Origin: an uncultured Atopobiaceae bacterium
Lineage (GTDB): Bacteria; Actinomycetota; Coriobacteriia; Coriobacteriales; Atopobiaceae
Assembly (NCBI GenBank): GCA_947625235.1
Contig: CANQNP010000007.1
Location: 1 to 43,699, forward strand
Length of the DNA: 43,699 bases
Direction of reading: 5' to 3'
In this document: one piece after another, positions 1 through 7,583 of the stretch
Layout of the letters: the number at the start of each line of letters is the position of its first letter
Position numbering within the stretch: the stretch's first letter is position 1
Notes under the pieces: generated by a model
Databases searched by the model: none
The model's input: the letters and a program-made list of their open reading frames with translations, nothing else
What the model was told of the DNA's origin: nothing
Program-made: the position numbers and the translations under genes

Positions 1-43
1 TCACGCGATACTGCTTGCCACCGGTCTTTACGATTGCATACAT
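1..43 (-). CDS. rplU: 50S ribosomal protein L21 (5' end only)
   Basis: Read on the minus strand from the ATG at 43, the first 14 codons give MYAIVKTGGKQYRV, the conserved amino terminus of ribosomal protein L21. The rest lies beyond the left edge. A GAAGGA ribosome binding site sits just upstream of the ATG. L21 binds 23S rRNA in the large subunit. In most bacteria rplU is followed by rpmA and obg, which would lie outside this window. The identification rests on a short but highly conserved stretch. Confidence 0.9.
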   Translation of the reverse strand, partial: MYAIVKTGGKQYRV

Positions 44-81
44 GGACTGTTCCTTCGACATCGGTTTTCACGCAAGGGTCA

Positions 82-110
82 ACTATAGAGGCCCGGAGCT
101 GGGGCGTCAA
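82..110 (-). promoter_or_regulatory. Promoter of rplU
   Basis: On the minus strand a TTGACG -35 box (105-110) and a TATAGT -10 box (82-87) are separated by exactly 17 bases. Transcription would start near 75 and leave a leader of about 30 bases before the rplU ATG at 43. This is the best sigma-70-type promoter in the window. Confidence 0.75.
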
Positions 111-165
111 TGCACATGAGGCGGCTCGGGCCGTGCCTTCACGGGCATGCCATGCGGCGCCGATC

Positions 166-1239
166 CTAGGCGCCCTCCATGGAGACGGCACCGGAGGGCC
201 CGAAGTGGATCCACGATGCCCCCGGCTGCGGCGTGGCCTCCTCCACGTCATCCGACGCCTGGCTTTGGGAGCCCTTCGCCGTCTTCGGATGGAAGTAGAG
301 CGCATCGGGGCCGAGCTTCACCACGTCGCCCGTGAGCTGGCCGATCTTCTCCGACGCGAGGTCCCCGAGGTCCTTCGCGCGCGCGAGCACGGCGCCGAGC
401 GGCCCCTCGAGCACCCCCGGGCCCTCGAAGCGCGCGACGAGGAGGTTGCCGGTGATCACCGCGCCGCTGAATCCGGAGGCCCCGCGGATGAGCCATCCGA
501 GCTTCGGCAGGGCCTTCTCGGCGATGCCCGCGACCGTGCGCACGACGGCGCCGAAGGCCACGATGGAGATGATCTCGGGCAGGCGCTCGAAGGAGATCTG
601 CTGGTCGTAGACGGAGGCGAGGTCGAGCGCGAGCTTGAACTCGTTTGCCGTCACCATCGCGAAGTCGAAGACGCCGGGGATGAAGTTGAACGTGGCCACC
701 GCCGCGTTCGAGACCGCGACGGCGTGGATGAGGTTCTGCGCCGTCGCGCGGCGGCAGAACGGGAAGTTCGCGGCGAAGGCCACCTCCTTGCCCGTACTCG
801 CGACGATCCAGTGCCCGAGGCGATCGACGAGCTCGCGGGGATCGGACGAGAGCAGGCGCGACGCGACCATGCCGCCGAGGGTGCAGCCCGGCACCTCGAC
901 ACTCGAGCGCCCGACCATGAGCGTGGGCACGTTCGCGCCCAGCCACGCGATGCCCGCGTCGTGGCAGAGCGCGGTCGACCCACCGCAGAGCACGAGCGCG
1001 ACGTCGCACGAGGGATCCGCCGAGAACCGCTCGCCGGGCTCCAGGCGGTTCACACACACCATGGCCTCGGGCGTCTCGGGCACGAGCGCCTCCTTGATGG
1101 CCGCGGCGATCTCCTTCGGCGTCTCGGGATCGAGGGAGACCGCCACGCGGATGGACTGCGTACGATCCGCCTCGGCCTGCTTGCCCTGATGGAAGAGCTC
1201 CACCAGATTCGCCGCATTCAAAAAGTCAAAGATGCCCAT
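166..1239 (-). CDS. DUF697-like protein of unknown function
   Basis: A 357-residue protein. I chose the ATG at 1239 because an AGGAGG ribosome binding site lies 7-9 bases upstream; the frame stays open further upstream but without such a site. Residues about 160-290 carry a pattern resembling DUF697 (COG3597): two hydrophobic, alanine-rich helices around a PGVFDFAMVTANEFKLALDL segment and a glycine-rich SGFSGAVITGNLL stretch. The first 150 residues look like a soluble alpha/beta domain with no recognised motif. The carboxyl end is polar and low in complexity. DUF697 proteins are poorly understood and are sometimes associated with GTPases or membranes, so no function is assigned. The gene stands alone between the foldback cluster and rplU. 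Confidence 0.6.
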   Translation of the reverse strand: MGIFDFLNAANLVELFHQGKQAEADRTQSIRVAVSLDPETPKEIAAAIKEALVPETPEAMVCVNRLEPGERFSADPSCDVALVLCGGSTALCHDAGIAWLGANVPTLMVGRSSVEVPGCTLGGMVASRLLSSDPRELVDRLGHWIVASTGKEVAFAANFPFCRRATAQNLIHAVAVSNAAVATFNFIPGVFDFAMVTANEFKLALDLASVYDQQISFERLPEIISIVAFGAVVRTVAGIAEKALPKLGWLIRGASGFSGAVITGNLLVARFEGPGVLEGPLGAVLARAKDLGDLASEKIGQLTGDVVKLGPDALYFHPKTAKGSQSQASDDVEEATPQPGASWIHFGPSGAVSMEGA

Positions 1240-1279
1240 CGCAAGCCTCCTCGGAGACTGAAATCCCTTCTCGGCCTTT

Positions 1280-1285
1280 AGTGTA
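1280..1285 (-). promoter_or_regulatory. Possible -10 box of the DUF697-like gene
   Basis: TACACT on the minus strand, about 40 bases upstream of the ATG at 1239. No good -35 is visible at 16-18 bases. The same GCTACACT context recurs upstream of the EIIB-ROK gene. Confidence 0.3.
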
Positions 1286-1297
1286 GCCCCCCCACAT

Positions 1298-1498
1298 GGG
1301 TCGGGGACGCACATAGTCCCCGGAGCCCGGCTCCCGCTCGGACGATCTACGGCTCTCCCCGGTGCCTATCCGAGGGTGCACATCTCACGCTGGCATACGG
1401 ACTTTGGCTCCGGCGGACCAGTCCTAAGGGGGCCTCGGATAAACACCTCCCAACCACCGCTCCCGCAGGGCTCCGGAGACTATGTGCGTCCCCGCCCC
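1298..1498. repeat. About 200-base foldback element with 25-base inverted ends
   Basis: The outer arms at 1303-1327 and 1469-1493 are inverted copies matching at 24 of 25 positions, and similarity continues a few bases outward (GGGTCGGGG against GGGGCGGGG). Inner arms TATCCGAGG (1367-1375) and its reverse complement (1433-1441) share nearly the same centre, so the whole element can fold back on itself. Each outer arm also contains its own small hairpin, GGGGAC and GTCCCC around a 7-base loop; the right copy has one mismatch. The layout resembles a pair of REP-like units in opposite orientation, or a small non-autonomous foldback element. No convincing coding frame lies inside. Confidence 0.7.
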
Positions 1499-1543
1499 GC
1501 AAGTCCTTGCCACGACAATGGCTGAGATAGGGAATCCGAAAAA

Positions 1544-1662
1544 CGTCAGCGAGAGGCGCTGGGGTGCCCCAGATTCGTGGGATCTCGGGCACGTAGCGTA
1601 CTTCGCTACGTGAGTGCCCGAGATCGCGCGAAGATGGGGTGCACCAGCGTCTCGCAGCGTCG
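1544..1662. repeat. About 119-base imperfect palindrome
   Basis: The core is a long hairpin at 1581-1625: GATCTCGGGCAC pairs with GTGCCCGAGATC, with an inner GTAGCG/CGCTAC stem. Flanking arms extend the pairing out to GCGAGA on the left (from 1549) and TCTCGC on the right (to 1655). By my alignment about 29 of 36 positions match inside that, plus the end hexamers, with one 2-base gap. Transcription of the mre-rod operon would cross it. Read on the minus strand the element is followed by GACGTTTTTC, a short T run, so it might contribute to termination. It is far larger than a normal terminator. Confidence 0.65.
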
Positions 1663-1666
1663 GCAG

Positions 1667-1702
1667 TGTATTTTCATCCGGCCTTAGGCCGGTGAAAATA
1701 CA
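1667..1702. repeat. 16-bp-arm hairpin overlapping the end of rodA
   Basis: TGTATTTTCA followed by CCGGCC (with one bulged T at 1677) pairs across a TTA loop with GGCCGG and TGAAAATACA. The rodA stop codon (1674-1676) and its last codons lie inside the stem. The AT-rich base of the stem means T or A runs lie inside the structure and not after it, so it is not a textbook Rho-independent terminator. It may protect the 3' end of the message. Confidence 0.6.
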
Positions 1703-2900
1703 CGCTCTGAACCATGCCGACGGATGCCAGTTGCACGACCATCGATGAGGCGCCGTAGCTGATGAAGGGGAGCGGGATGCCGGTGATGGGCATGATGCCG
1801 AGGCACATGCCGATGTTCTCGAGCACCTGGAACGACCACATCGCCACCACGCCCACGAGCACGAGCTTGGCGAAGGGCGCGTCCACCATCTGCGCGAGCT
1901 TGATCGTGGAGAAGATGAGCCACGCGAAGAGGGCGAGGAGCACGCAGGCCCCCAGGAAGCCGAACTCCTCGGCGAGGAGCGCGAAGACGAAGTCCGTGTG
2001 CGCCTCCGGGAGGAAGCCCTGGCCGGCTTGCGTGGCGTTGCCGATGCCCTTGCCGAAGAGGCCGCCGCTGCCGACGGCGATCTTCGCCTGCTGGAGGTTG
2101 TAGCCGTCCCCCGCGGGATCCACCGACGGGTCGACGAAGACGACGAGGCGTTTCACCTGGTAGTCCTTGAGGATGTGCGGCAGCCCCTCCGTCATCGAGC
2201 AGAAGATGACGACGCCCACGAGGAGCGCGACGAGGACGATCGTGGCGATCACCCACTCCGCCTTGGCTCCCGAGCAGATGATGATCGCGGCGCCCGCCAC
2301 GAGCACGATGAGCGAGGAGCCGAGGTCCTGCGTCACGAGGAGCACGAACGGGATGGCGAGCATGCCGCAGAGCTTGAGGTAGTCCTCGAACTTCTTGATG
2401 CGCCCGTTGTAGGAGGCGCCGAGCGCGGCCATGAGGTAGATGGTGACGAGCTTCATGATCTCCGAGGGCTGGATGCGAAGGCCGATGAGGGGGATCTGGA
2501 TCCAGCCCGTCATGCCCTTCGCGGAGTAGCCGAGCCCGGGGACGAGCGGCAGCAGGAAGAGCACGATGTCGGCGATGAGGAGTGCGTGCGTGAAGTTCGC
2601 GAGGTCGCGATAGTCGTAGCGCCAGATGACGATGGCGGCCGCGAGGCCGAGCGCGACGCCGATGAGCTGGCGCGGAAGCGAGGCGTCGCTGATGGAGAGC
2701 GAGGCCGACCACACCACCACGAGCCCGAAGGCCACGAGGAGGGCCGCCGGGATGAGCACCGGAAGATAGAGCTCCTTGATGGCCTTCGGCCGCGCGAGCG
2801 CGCGGGTCTTCGGCCCCTGCGGGCTCTGCCCGCTGTCGAGCGGGCGCGCGAGATCGCCGAGCGTGCGGGGCCTGGGGCCTGTCTTCGAGTGAGTCGCCAT
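1674..2900 (-). CDS. rodA: Rod-shape SEDS glycosyltransferase RodA
   Basis: A 408-residue polytopic membrane protein of the SEDS family, which polymerises lipid II into glycan strands during lateral wall synthesis and works with PBP2. SEDS hallmarks are present: PSEIMKL, the loop FLPEAHTDFVFALLAEEFG and, near the end, MPITGIPLPFISYG. About ten hydrophobic segments follow a polar cytoplasmic amino tail of some 45 residues. The ATG at 2900 is preferred over the GTG at 2906 because AGAAGG is then well spaced. It starts 9 bases after the mrdA stop, as the last gene of the mre-mrd operon. The stop codon lies inside a palindrome. Confidence 0.95.
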   Translation of the reverse strand: MATHSKTGPRPRTLGDLARPLDSGQSPQGPKTRALARPKAIKELYLPVLIPAALLVAFGLVVVWSASLSISDASLPRQLIGVALGLAAAIVIWRYDYRDLANFTHALLIADIVLFLLPLVPGLGYSAKGMTGWIQIPLIGLRIQPSEIMKLVTIYLMAALGASYNGRIKKFEDYLKLCGMLAIPFVLLVTQDLGSSLIVLVAGAAIIICSGAKAEWVIATIVLVALLVGVVIFCSMTEGLPHILKDYQVKRLVVFVDPSVDPAGDGYNLQQAKIAVGSGGLFGKGIGNATQAGQGFLPEAHTDFVFALLAEEFGFLGACVLLALFAWLIFSTIKLAQMVDAPFAKLVLVGVVAMWSFQVLENIGMCLGIMPITGIPLPFISYGASSMVVQLASVGMVQSVYFHRPKAG

Positions 2901-2909
2901 GGCCACCTT

Positions 2910-4937
2910 CTAGCGCGCGCCCACGGACGAGACGGCGCTCGAGTTGTCGGGGGTGTCGTAGATCGCGCCGAGGACATCGCGCACGGCGTACATGGCCGAG
3001 GTCGAGCCGAAGCCGCCCTCCTCCACGACGGCGCACACGACGTACTTCGGGTCGTCGGCCGGCGCATAGGCGATGAACCAGCCGGTGGAGTTCGCGTAGC
3101 CCTGGCGCTCGGCCGTACCGGTCTTTCCGGCCACGGAAACGGGCAGGTTCGAGAAGTGCGAGGCCACGGCGGCGTCTTCCTCGTAGATCACGCCCTGCAT
3201 GGCATCTCGGGCGAAGGCGAGGTGGTCCTTGGATTCGTCGATCGGCGTTCCCTTGGGCTCATAGGCGAGCACCGAGCCCGAGGCGTTCGCGTTCTGCACT
3301 TCCTTCAGCACGTGCGGCGTCCAGACGGTCCCGTCGTTCGCGATCGCCTCGTAGACGCTCGCCATCTGGAGCGGGGTCACGAGGAGGTCGCCCTGGCCGA
3401 TGACGAGGTTCGTCGTGTCACCGCCGTGCCATATGCGGTCCTCGTCCGTCCACGAGCTGAAGTAGTCCCACTTCCACTGCGCGTCGGGGATGCGCCCCGC
3501 CTCCTCGCTCGGCAGGTCCACGCCGAGCTTGCCGCCAAGCATCCACTGGCGATACTTCGCCTGGAGCGCCTCGGGGGTGTCGGAGTAGAAGATGGCCTTG
3601 CCGATCTCGTAGAACACGCTATCGCAGGAGTAGACGATGCCCGAGCGCATGTCCATGGGGCCGTGGCCGTCGTGGTCCCAGCAGTACTGGCCGGACGCCT
3701 CGCCGAAGCCGGTCCAGAAGCCCGGGCAGTTGTAGACGGAGCCCGTCGTGGAGATGCCGGAATCGAACGCCGCGAAGGCGGAGAGCGGCTTGATGGTGGA
3801 GGCCGAGGGGTAGGTGCCGGAGACGCAGCGGTTGAGGAGCGGGTAGCCGCCCTTCTCGTCGTTCAGCTGCTCCCAGTCGGCCGTCGCGATGCCGCCGACG
3901 AAGACCGACGGCTCGAAGGTGGGCGCGCTCGCCATCGCGAGGATCTCGCCGTTCGTGGCATCGAGGACGAGGCACGCGCCGCGGCCCCCGCTCGCGCTCT
4001 CCTTCGCCGTGGAGACCTCGATCGCGTGCTGGAGTCCCTCCTCGGCGGCTTTCTGGATCTTCGCGTCGAGGGTGAGGACGACGTCGGAGCCTTGGACCGG
4101 CGCCACCTCGGAGGCCACGCCCGTCACGTCGCCCGCGGCGTTCACGTAGACTGTGCGCTCGCCGCGAATGCCCTGGAGCAGGTTCTCGTACTGGTACTCC
4201 ACGCCCGCCTGGCCCACGACGTCGCCGGATTCGTAGTTGATCTTCTCGCGATCGTCGGTGGTGGCCTCGAGCTGCTCGGCGGTCACCGGGCCGGTGTAGC
4301 CGAGGACGTGCGCCGCGAGGGTGCCATAGGGGTAGGCACGCTCGCTTCGCTCCTCGATGGTGATCCCCGGGAAGAGATCCGGGTGTTCCTCGATGTAGGC
4401 GACGGCCGTGCGCGACACGTCGACGGCCACGGTGCGGTTGCTCTGGACGCCCTCCGTGGCGTCTTGGATGTTGCGCCGCACCGCCATGTAGGGCATGCCG
4501 AGGAGATTCGCGATGAGGCGCATCTCCTGCTCGTCATCCACCACGCCGGGCTCCGCGACGACGGCGAGCGAGGGGCGGTTCGTCACGAGCTCGAGGCCGT
4601 TGCGGTCGAGGATCCGCCCGCGCGGCGCCGGACTCGTGATCGTGCGGGTGCGGTTGAGCTCCGCCTGCTCGGAGAACTCCTCCGAACCCACGAGCTGCAT
4701 GGACCAGAGCCTCGCGAGGAGCACGCCGAAGATCGTCCCCGAGAAGATGCCGAGGCCGAGGAGGCTTCGCTTGAAGCCCTTCTCGGTGGTGTCCGCCTCG
4801 CCGCCCTTGGCCTGCGGGGTCTGGCCCCCGATGTCCACCTTGATGGGGTTCTTGTCGCGATGGAGGATGAACCACAGCAAGAGGCCCACGAGGGCGACGA
4901 CGAGGATCGCGAGGAATATGAGGAGCGAACGGTCCAT
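2910..4937 (-). CDS. mrdA: Penicillin-binding protein 2 (elongasome transpeptidase)
   Basis: A 675-residue class B penicillin-binding protein that cross-links peptidoglycan with RodA. One membrane helix lies near the amino end (about residues 4-22). A pedestal/dimerisation region follows (RGRILDRNGLELVTN), then the transpeptidase domain with the active-site S-T-I-K (Ser380, Lys383), S-C-D (Ser437-Asp439) and K-T-G-T (Lys605). Length is normal for the family. I start at the ATG at 4937, just before the membrane helix and 16 bases after the mreD stop. The frame stays open 36 codons further, but that part would overlap mreD and is rich in Arg and Ser. The ribosome binding site is weak (GAGG close to the start), which suggests translational coupling. 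Confidence 0.93.
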   Translation of the reverse strand: MDRSLLIFLAILVVALVGLLLWFILHRDKNPIKVDIGGQTPQAKGGEADTTEKGFKRSLLGLGIFSGTIFGVLLARLWSMQLVGSEEFSEQAELNRTRTITSPAPRGRILDRNGLELVTNRPSLAVVAEPGVVDDEQEMRLIANLLGMPYMAVRRNIQDATEGVQSNRTVAVDVSRTAVAYIEEHPDLFPGITIEERSERAYPYGTLAAHVLGYTGPVTAEQLEATTDDREKINYESGDVVGQAGVEYQYENLLQGIRGERTVYVNAAGDVTGVASEVAPVQGSDVVLTLDAKIQKAAEEGLQHAIEVSTAKESASGGRGACLVLDATNGEILAMASAPTFEPSVFVGGIATADWEQLNDEKGGYPLLNRCVSGTYPSASTIKPLSAFAAFDSGISTTGSVYNCPGFWTGFGEASGQYCWDHDGHGPMDMRSGIVYSCDSVFYEIGKAIFYSDTPEALQAKYRQWMLGGKLGVDLPSEEAGRIPDAQWKWDYFSSWTDEDRIWHGGDTTNLVIGQGDLLVTPLQMASVYEAIANDGTVWTPHVLKEVQNANASGSVLAYEPKGTPIDESKDHLAFARDAMQGVIYEEDAAVASHFSNLPVSVAGKTGTAERQGYANSTGWFIAYAPADDPKYVVCAVVEEGGFGSTSAMYAVRDVLGAIYDTPDNSSAVSSVGAR

Positions 4938-4953
4938 GAACCTCGATTGCGCG

Positions 4954-5511
4954 CTAGAGCTTGTAGCGCTTTCCCGGGAAGCTCTTCTTCGCGGAGCCGC
5001 CGAGCGTGAGCGCATCGCTCTTCGTCCGCGAAAGAACGAGCACAAAGGGTACTAGGCAAATCCAATCGAGGAGCGAGGCCGGCAGCCATCGCAAAAACAA
5101 CACGTCCAGGAGGGGCGCGCCGGGAGAGACCACGAGCACCGCGAGCTGGTAGACGAGCTCGACGGCGAGCACCATCACCGCGCCGTCGCGAAGGCAGCGC
5201 ACGGGTTCGTCGACGAGGCGATCCCTGTCCGCCGTGTTCATCACGAAGGCCGCGAGCAGAAGCAGGAGCGCCATGAGGCCCACGGGCGTCGTGGACGTGA
5301 GGTCGTAGAAGATGCCCGAGATGAAGGCCACCCAGAGGGGGTCCGAGCCCCCTCCCATGAACGCGGCGACAAACGCGCAGATGAGGCAGAAGTTCACGTG
5401 CCCTCCTCCGAGGGCGAGGAAGGGCGCAAGCGCAAGCTGCAGCACGAAGCAGACGATGCAGAGGATCACCAAGCGCCGCGTGCGCTGGTTCTGGTCGTTC
5501 ACGATCATCAT
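4954..5511 (-). CDS. mreD: Rod shape-determining protein MreD
   Basis: A 185-residue protein with five to six hydrophobic segments, the size and layout of MreD, an integral membrane partner of MreC in the elongation complex. Sequence conservation in this family is low; the call rests on topology, a GIFYDLTSTTPVGLMAL stretch typical of MreD (FxxDl.s..p.G), and the position between mreC and mrdA. The ATG at 5511 shares one base with the mreC stop (TGATG); a second ATG follows directly at 5508. Confidence 0.85.
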   Translation of the reverse strand: MMIVNDQNQRTRRLVILCIVCFVLQLALAPFLALGGGHVNFCLICAFVAAFMGGGSDPLWVAFISGIFYDLTSTTPVGLMALLLLLAAFVMNTADRDRLVDEPVRCLRDGAVMVLAVELVYQLAVLVVSPGAPLLDVLFLRWLPASLLDWICLVPFVLVLSRTKSDALTLGGSAKKSFPGKRYKL

Positions 5512-6497
5512 CAGGATTCACCGTCCGATTCATCGTTCGATGGATCCCCGTCGCTTGTGCCCGGGATGTCCTCGGCGTTCTGCGACGCGTCGATGTCCTG
5601 CCGCTCGGCCGCCTCGGCATCCTCGGCGCTCGCGTGCTGGCCATCGGAGAGCTCCGTCACCACGAGCACCTCCTCGAAGGGCGCCGTGAGCGCCACCGGG
5701 CGCATGATGATCGTCTGGTAGAGGTCCCCGTCCCCTCGGTTCACCGAGGTCACGATGCCAAGCGGAAGGCCCTTCGGGAAGACGCCGCCAAGGCCGCTCG
5801 TGACCACGAGGTCGCCGACCTCCACCTTCTGGTCCGCCGAGACGAGCGCGAGGCGCAGGCTGCCATCGGCGGCGCCCTCGGCTTGGCCCTGGGCGCGGCT
5901 CTCCTGCACCATGGCGGAGACGCCCGAACGCTCGTCGGTGATGAGGCGCACGATGGACGTGGTGGGCGTGACCTCCGAGACCTGCCCCACGAGCCCGAGC
6001 GAATCGGTGACGGGCATGCCCACCTCGATGCCGTCCATGCTGCCCTTGTCGATGGTGATGGAGGAGGTCGCGGAATCGACGGCGCTCGAGATCACCCGCG
6101 CGCCCACTGAGGTGAGCTGGTTCGTGTTCTTGAGTTCGAGGAGGGCCTCGAGTCGCTCCGCCGCGAGGGCCTGCTCGCGAAGGAGCGCGTTCTCGGCGAT
6201 GAGCTGCTCGTTTTGCGCCTGGAGTTCGGAGAGCGTGGCCTCGGGGGCGGTGAGGTTCGAGACCACGTTGCCAAGCCCCTGGAAGGGCATCGTCACGAGC
6301 GTGCCGAGGTAGCGCACGGGCGCGGTGACGGTTTGCGTGATGCCCTTCGCGAATCCGAAGGCGCCCGCGGTCTCCGGCCTCGCCGAAAGCGTGAACAGCA
6401 CGAGCGACACCACGACGAGGATGATGAAGGTGCGAAGCCTTCCGTCGTCGTTTCTGCCCAAGCCGTTGAGGGACGAATTCGCCACCACGGAGGCCAC
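5511..6497 (-). CDS. mreC: Rod shape-determining protein MreC
   Basis: A 328-residue bitopic membrane protein that links cytoplasmic MreB to the periplasmic synthesis enzymes. There is a single membrane helix at about residues 22-40, a coiled coil at about 85-125 (LSELQAQNEQLIAENALLREQ and onward), then two beta-barrel domains with the GMPV and GLVGQV motifs characteristic of MreC. The last 50 residues are acidic and low in complexity. It starts with GTG 5 bases after the mreB stop and has no strong ribosome binding site, so its translation is probably coupled to mreB. Confidence 0.93.
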   Translation of the reverse strand: MASVVANSSLNGLGRNDDGRLRTFIILVVVSLVLFTLSARPETAGAFGFAKGITQTVTAPVRYLGTLVTMPFQGLGNVVSNLTAPEATLSELQAQNEQLIAENALLREQALAAERLEALLELKNTNQLTSVGARVISSAVDSATSSITIDKGSMDGIEVGMPVTDSLGLVGQVSEVTPTTSIVRLITDERSGVSAMVQESRAQGQAEGAADGSLRLALVSADQKVEVGDLVVTSGLGGVFPKGLPLGIVTSVNRGDGDLYQTIIMRPVALTAPFEEVLVVTELSDGQHASAEDAEAAERQDIDASQNAEDIPGTSDGDPSNDESDGES

Positions 6498-6502
6498 CCG
6501 CG

Positions 6503-7561
6503 CTAATAGCCGCTGCTCTGCACGAACCCGCCGGAGAGCGCGTTTGCCTCGAGGACGCGCAGGCAGCCGTTCACGACGTTCTCGAGGGCCGTCGGGCTCA
6601 CGTTCACCGGCACGCCGGTCTCCTCGCGAAGGCGCGAATCGAGGCCCCTCAGGAGGCCACCGCCACCGGTGAGCATGATGCCGTAGTACATGAGGTCCGA
6701 TGCGAGGTCGGGAGGGGTCCTATCGAGCGCCGCCTTCACGGCCTTCGTCACCTCGTCGAGCGGCTGGTTCAGGCAGCGGCGGATCTCCTCGGAGGTGATA
6801 TGCACGGTCTTGGGGAGGCCGCTCGTGGCATCGAGGCCGTTCACCTCGACGTCGAGCTCCTCGCGCTGCGGCGCGGCGGATCCCACCTTGATCTTGATGT
6901 CCTCCGCGGTGCGCTCGCCGATAAGGAGGTTATGCGCGTTCTTCACGTGCTCGAGGATCGTCTCGTCGAACTCGTCGCCCGCGGTGCGAATGGACTGGGA
7001 GACGACGATGCCGCCCATGGCGATGACGGCCACCTCGGAGGTGCCGCCGCCGATGTCCACCACCATGGATCCCGTGGGCTCCTCGATGGGAAGGTCCGCG
7101 CCGATCGCGGCGGCCATGGGCTCTTCGATGAGGTAGGCGCGGCGCGCACCGGCCTGGATCGTGGCCTCGAACACCGCGCGCTTCTCCACCGACGTGACGC
7201 CCGAGGGCACGCACACCACCACGCGGGGCCTAGGCGACCACGGCCAACGGCGCGAATCCCCGCGCGCCTTCTCGATGAAGTAGCGAAGCATCACCTCGGT
7301 GACGTCGAAGTCGGCGATGACGCCGTCCTTGAGCGGGCGGAAGGCGGTGATCGACCCCGGCGTGCGGCCGACCATGCGCTTCGCGTCGATGCCCACGGCG
7401 AGCACGCGCTCCTCGTTTTGGTCGATGGCCACCACCGAGGGCTCGTTCAGGACGATCCCCTCGCCTCGCACGGCCACGAGGGTGTTCGCCGTGCCGAGGT
7501 CGATGGCGAGATCCCCCCTGTCTCCCAGGGAGTCACTCAGGAATTGGTCGATGAAGCCCAT
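6503..7561 (-). CDS. mreB: Actin-like rod shape protein MreB
   Basis: A 352-residue actin homologue that forms membrane-bound filaments guiding lateral wall growth. The phosphate-1 loop is DLGTANTLVAVRG, phosphate-2 is VDIGGGTSEVAVI, and the adenosine motif is TGGGGLLRGLD. The amino end MGFIDQFLSDSLGDRGDLAID has the hydrophobic/amphipathic character used for membrane binding. The ATG at 7561 lies 22 bases after the stop of the TPR gene. The frame is open upstream but codes low-complexity Pro/Arg/Thr sequence overlapping that gene. Presence of mreBCD, mrdA and rodA predicts a rod-shaped or lateral-growing cell. Confidence 0.95.
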   Translation of the reverse strand: MGFIDQFLSDSLGDRGDLAIDLGTANTLVAVRGEGIVLNEPSVVAIDQNEERVLAVGIDAKRMVGRTPGSITAFRPLKDGVIADFDVTEVMLRYFIEKARGDSRRWPWSPRPRVVVCVPSGVTSVEKRAVFEATIQAGARRAYLIEEPMAAAIGADLPIEEPTGSMVVDIGGGTSEVAVIAMGGIVVSQSIRTAGDEFDETILEHVKNAHNLLIGERTAEDIKIKVGSAAPQREELDVEVNGLDATSGLPKTVHITSEEIRRCLNQPLDEVTKAVKAALDRTPPDLASDLMYYGIMLTGGGGLLRGLDSRLREETGVPVNVSPTALENVVNGCLRVLEANALSGGFVQSSGY

Positions 7562-7583
7562 GCTCAACCGCCCCGTCTTCGCT

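Noticed and set aside
1347..1592. 81-codon open frame on the minus strand within the foldback region
   Set aside because: It crosses the inverted repeats, has no ribosome binding site and its codon use and composition look non-coding.
1998..5009. Very long open frame (about 1000 codons) on the plus strand opposite rodA, mrdA and mreD
   Set aside because: It is antisense to well-identified genes and encodes Arg/His/Asp/Glu/Gly-rich low-complexity sequence. Such frames arise from GC-rich third positions; the same holds for plus-strand frames at 10467-13112, 12988-15567 and 36028-38592.
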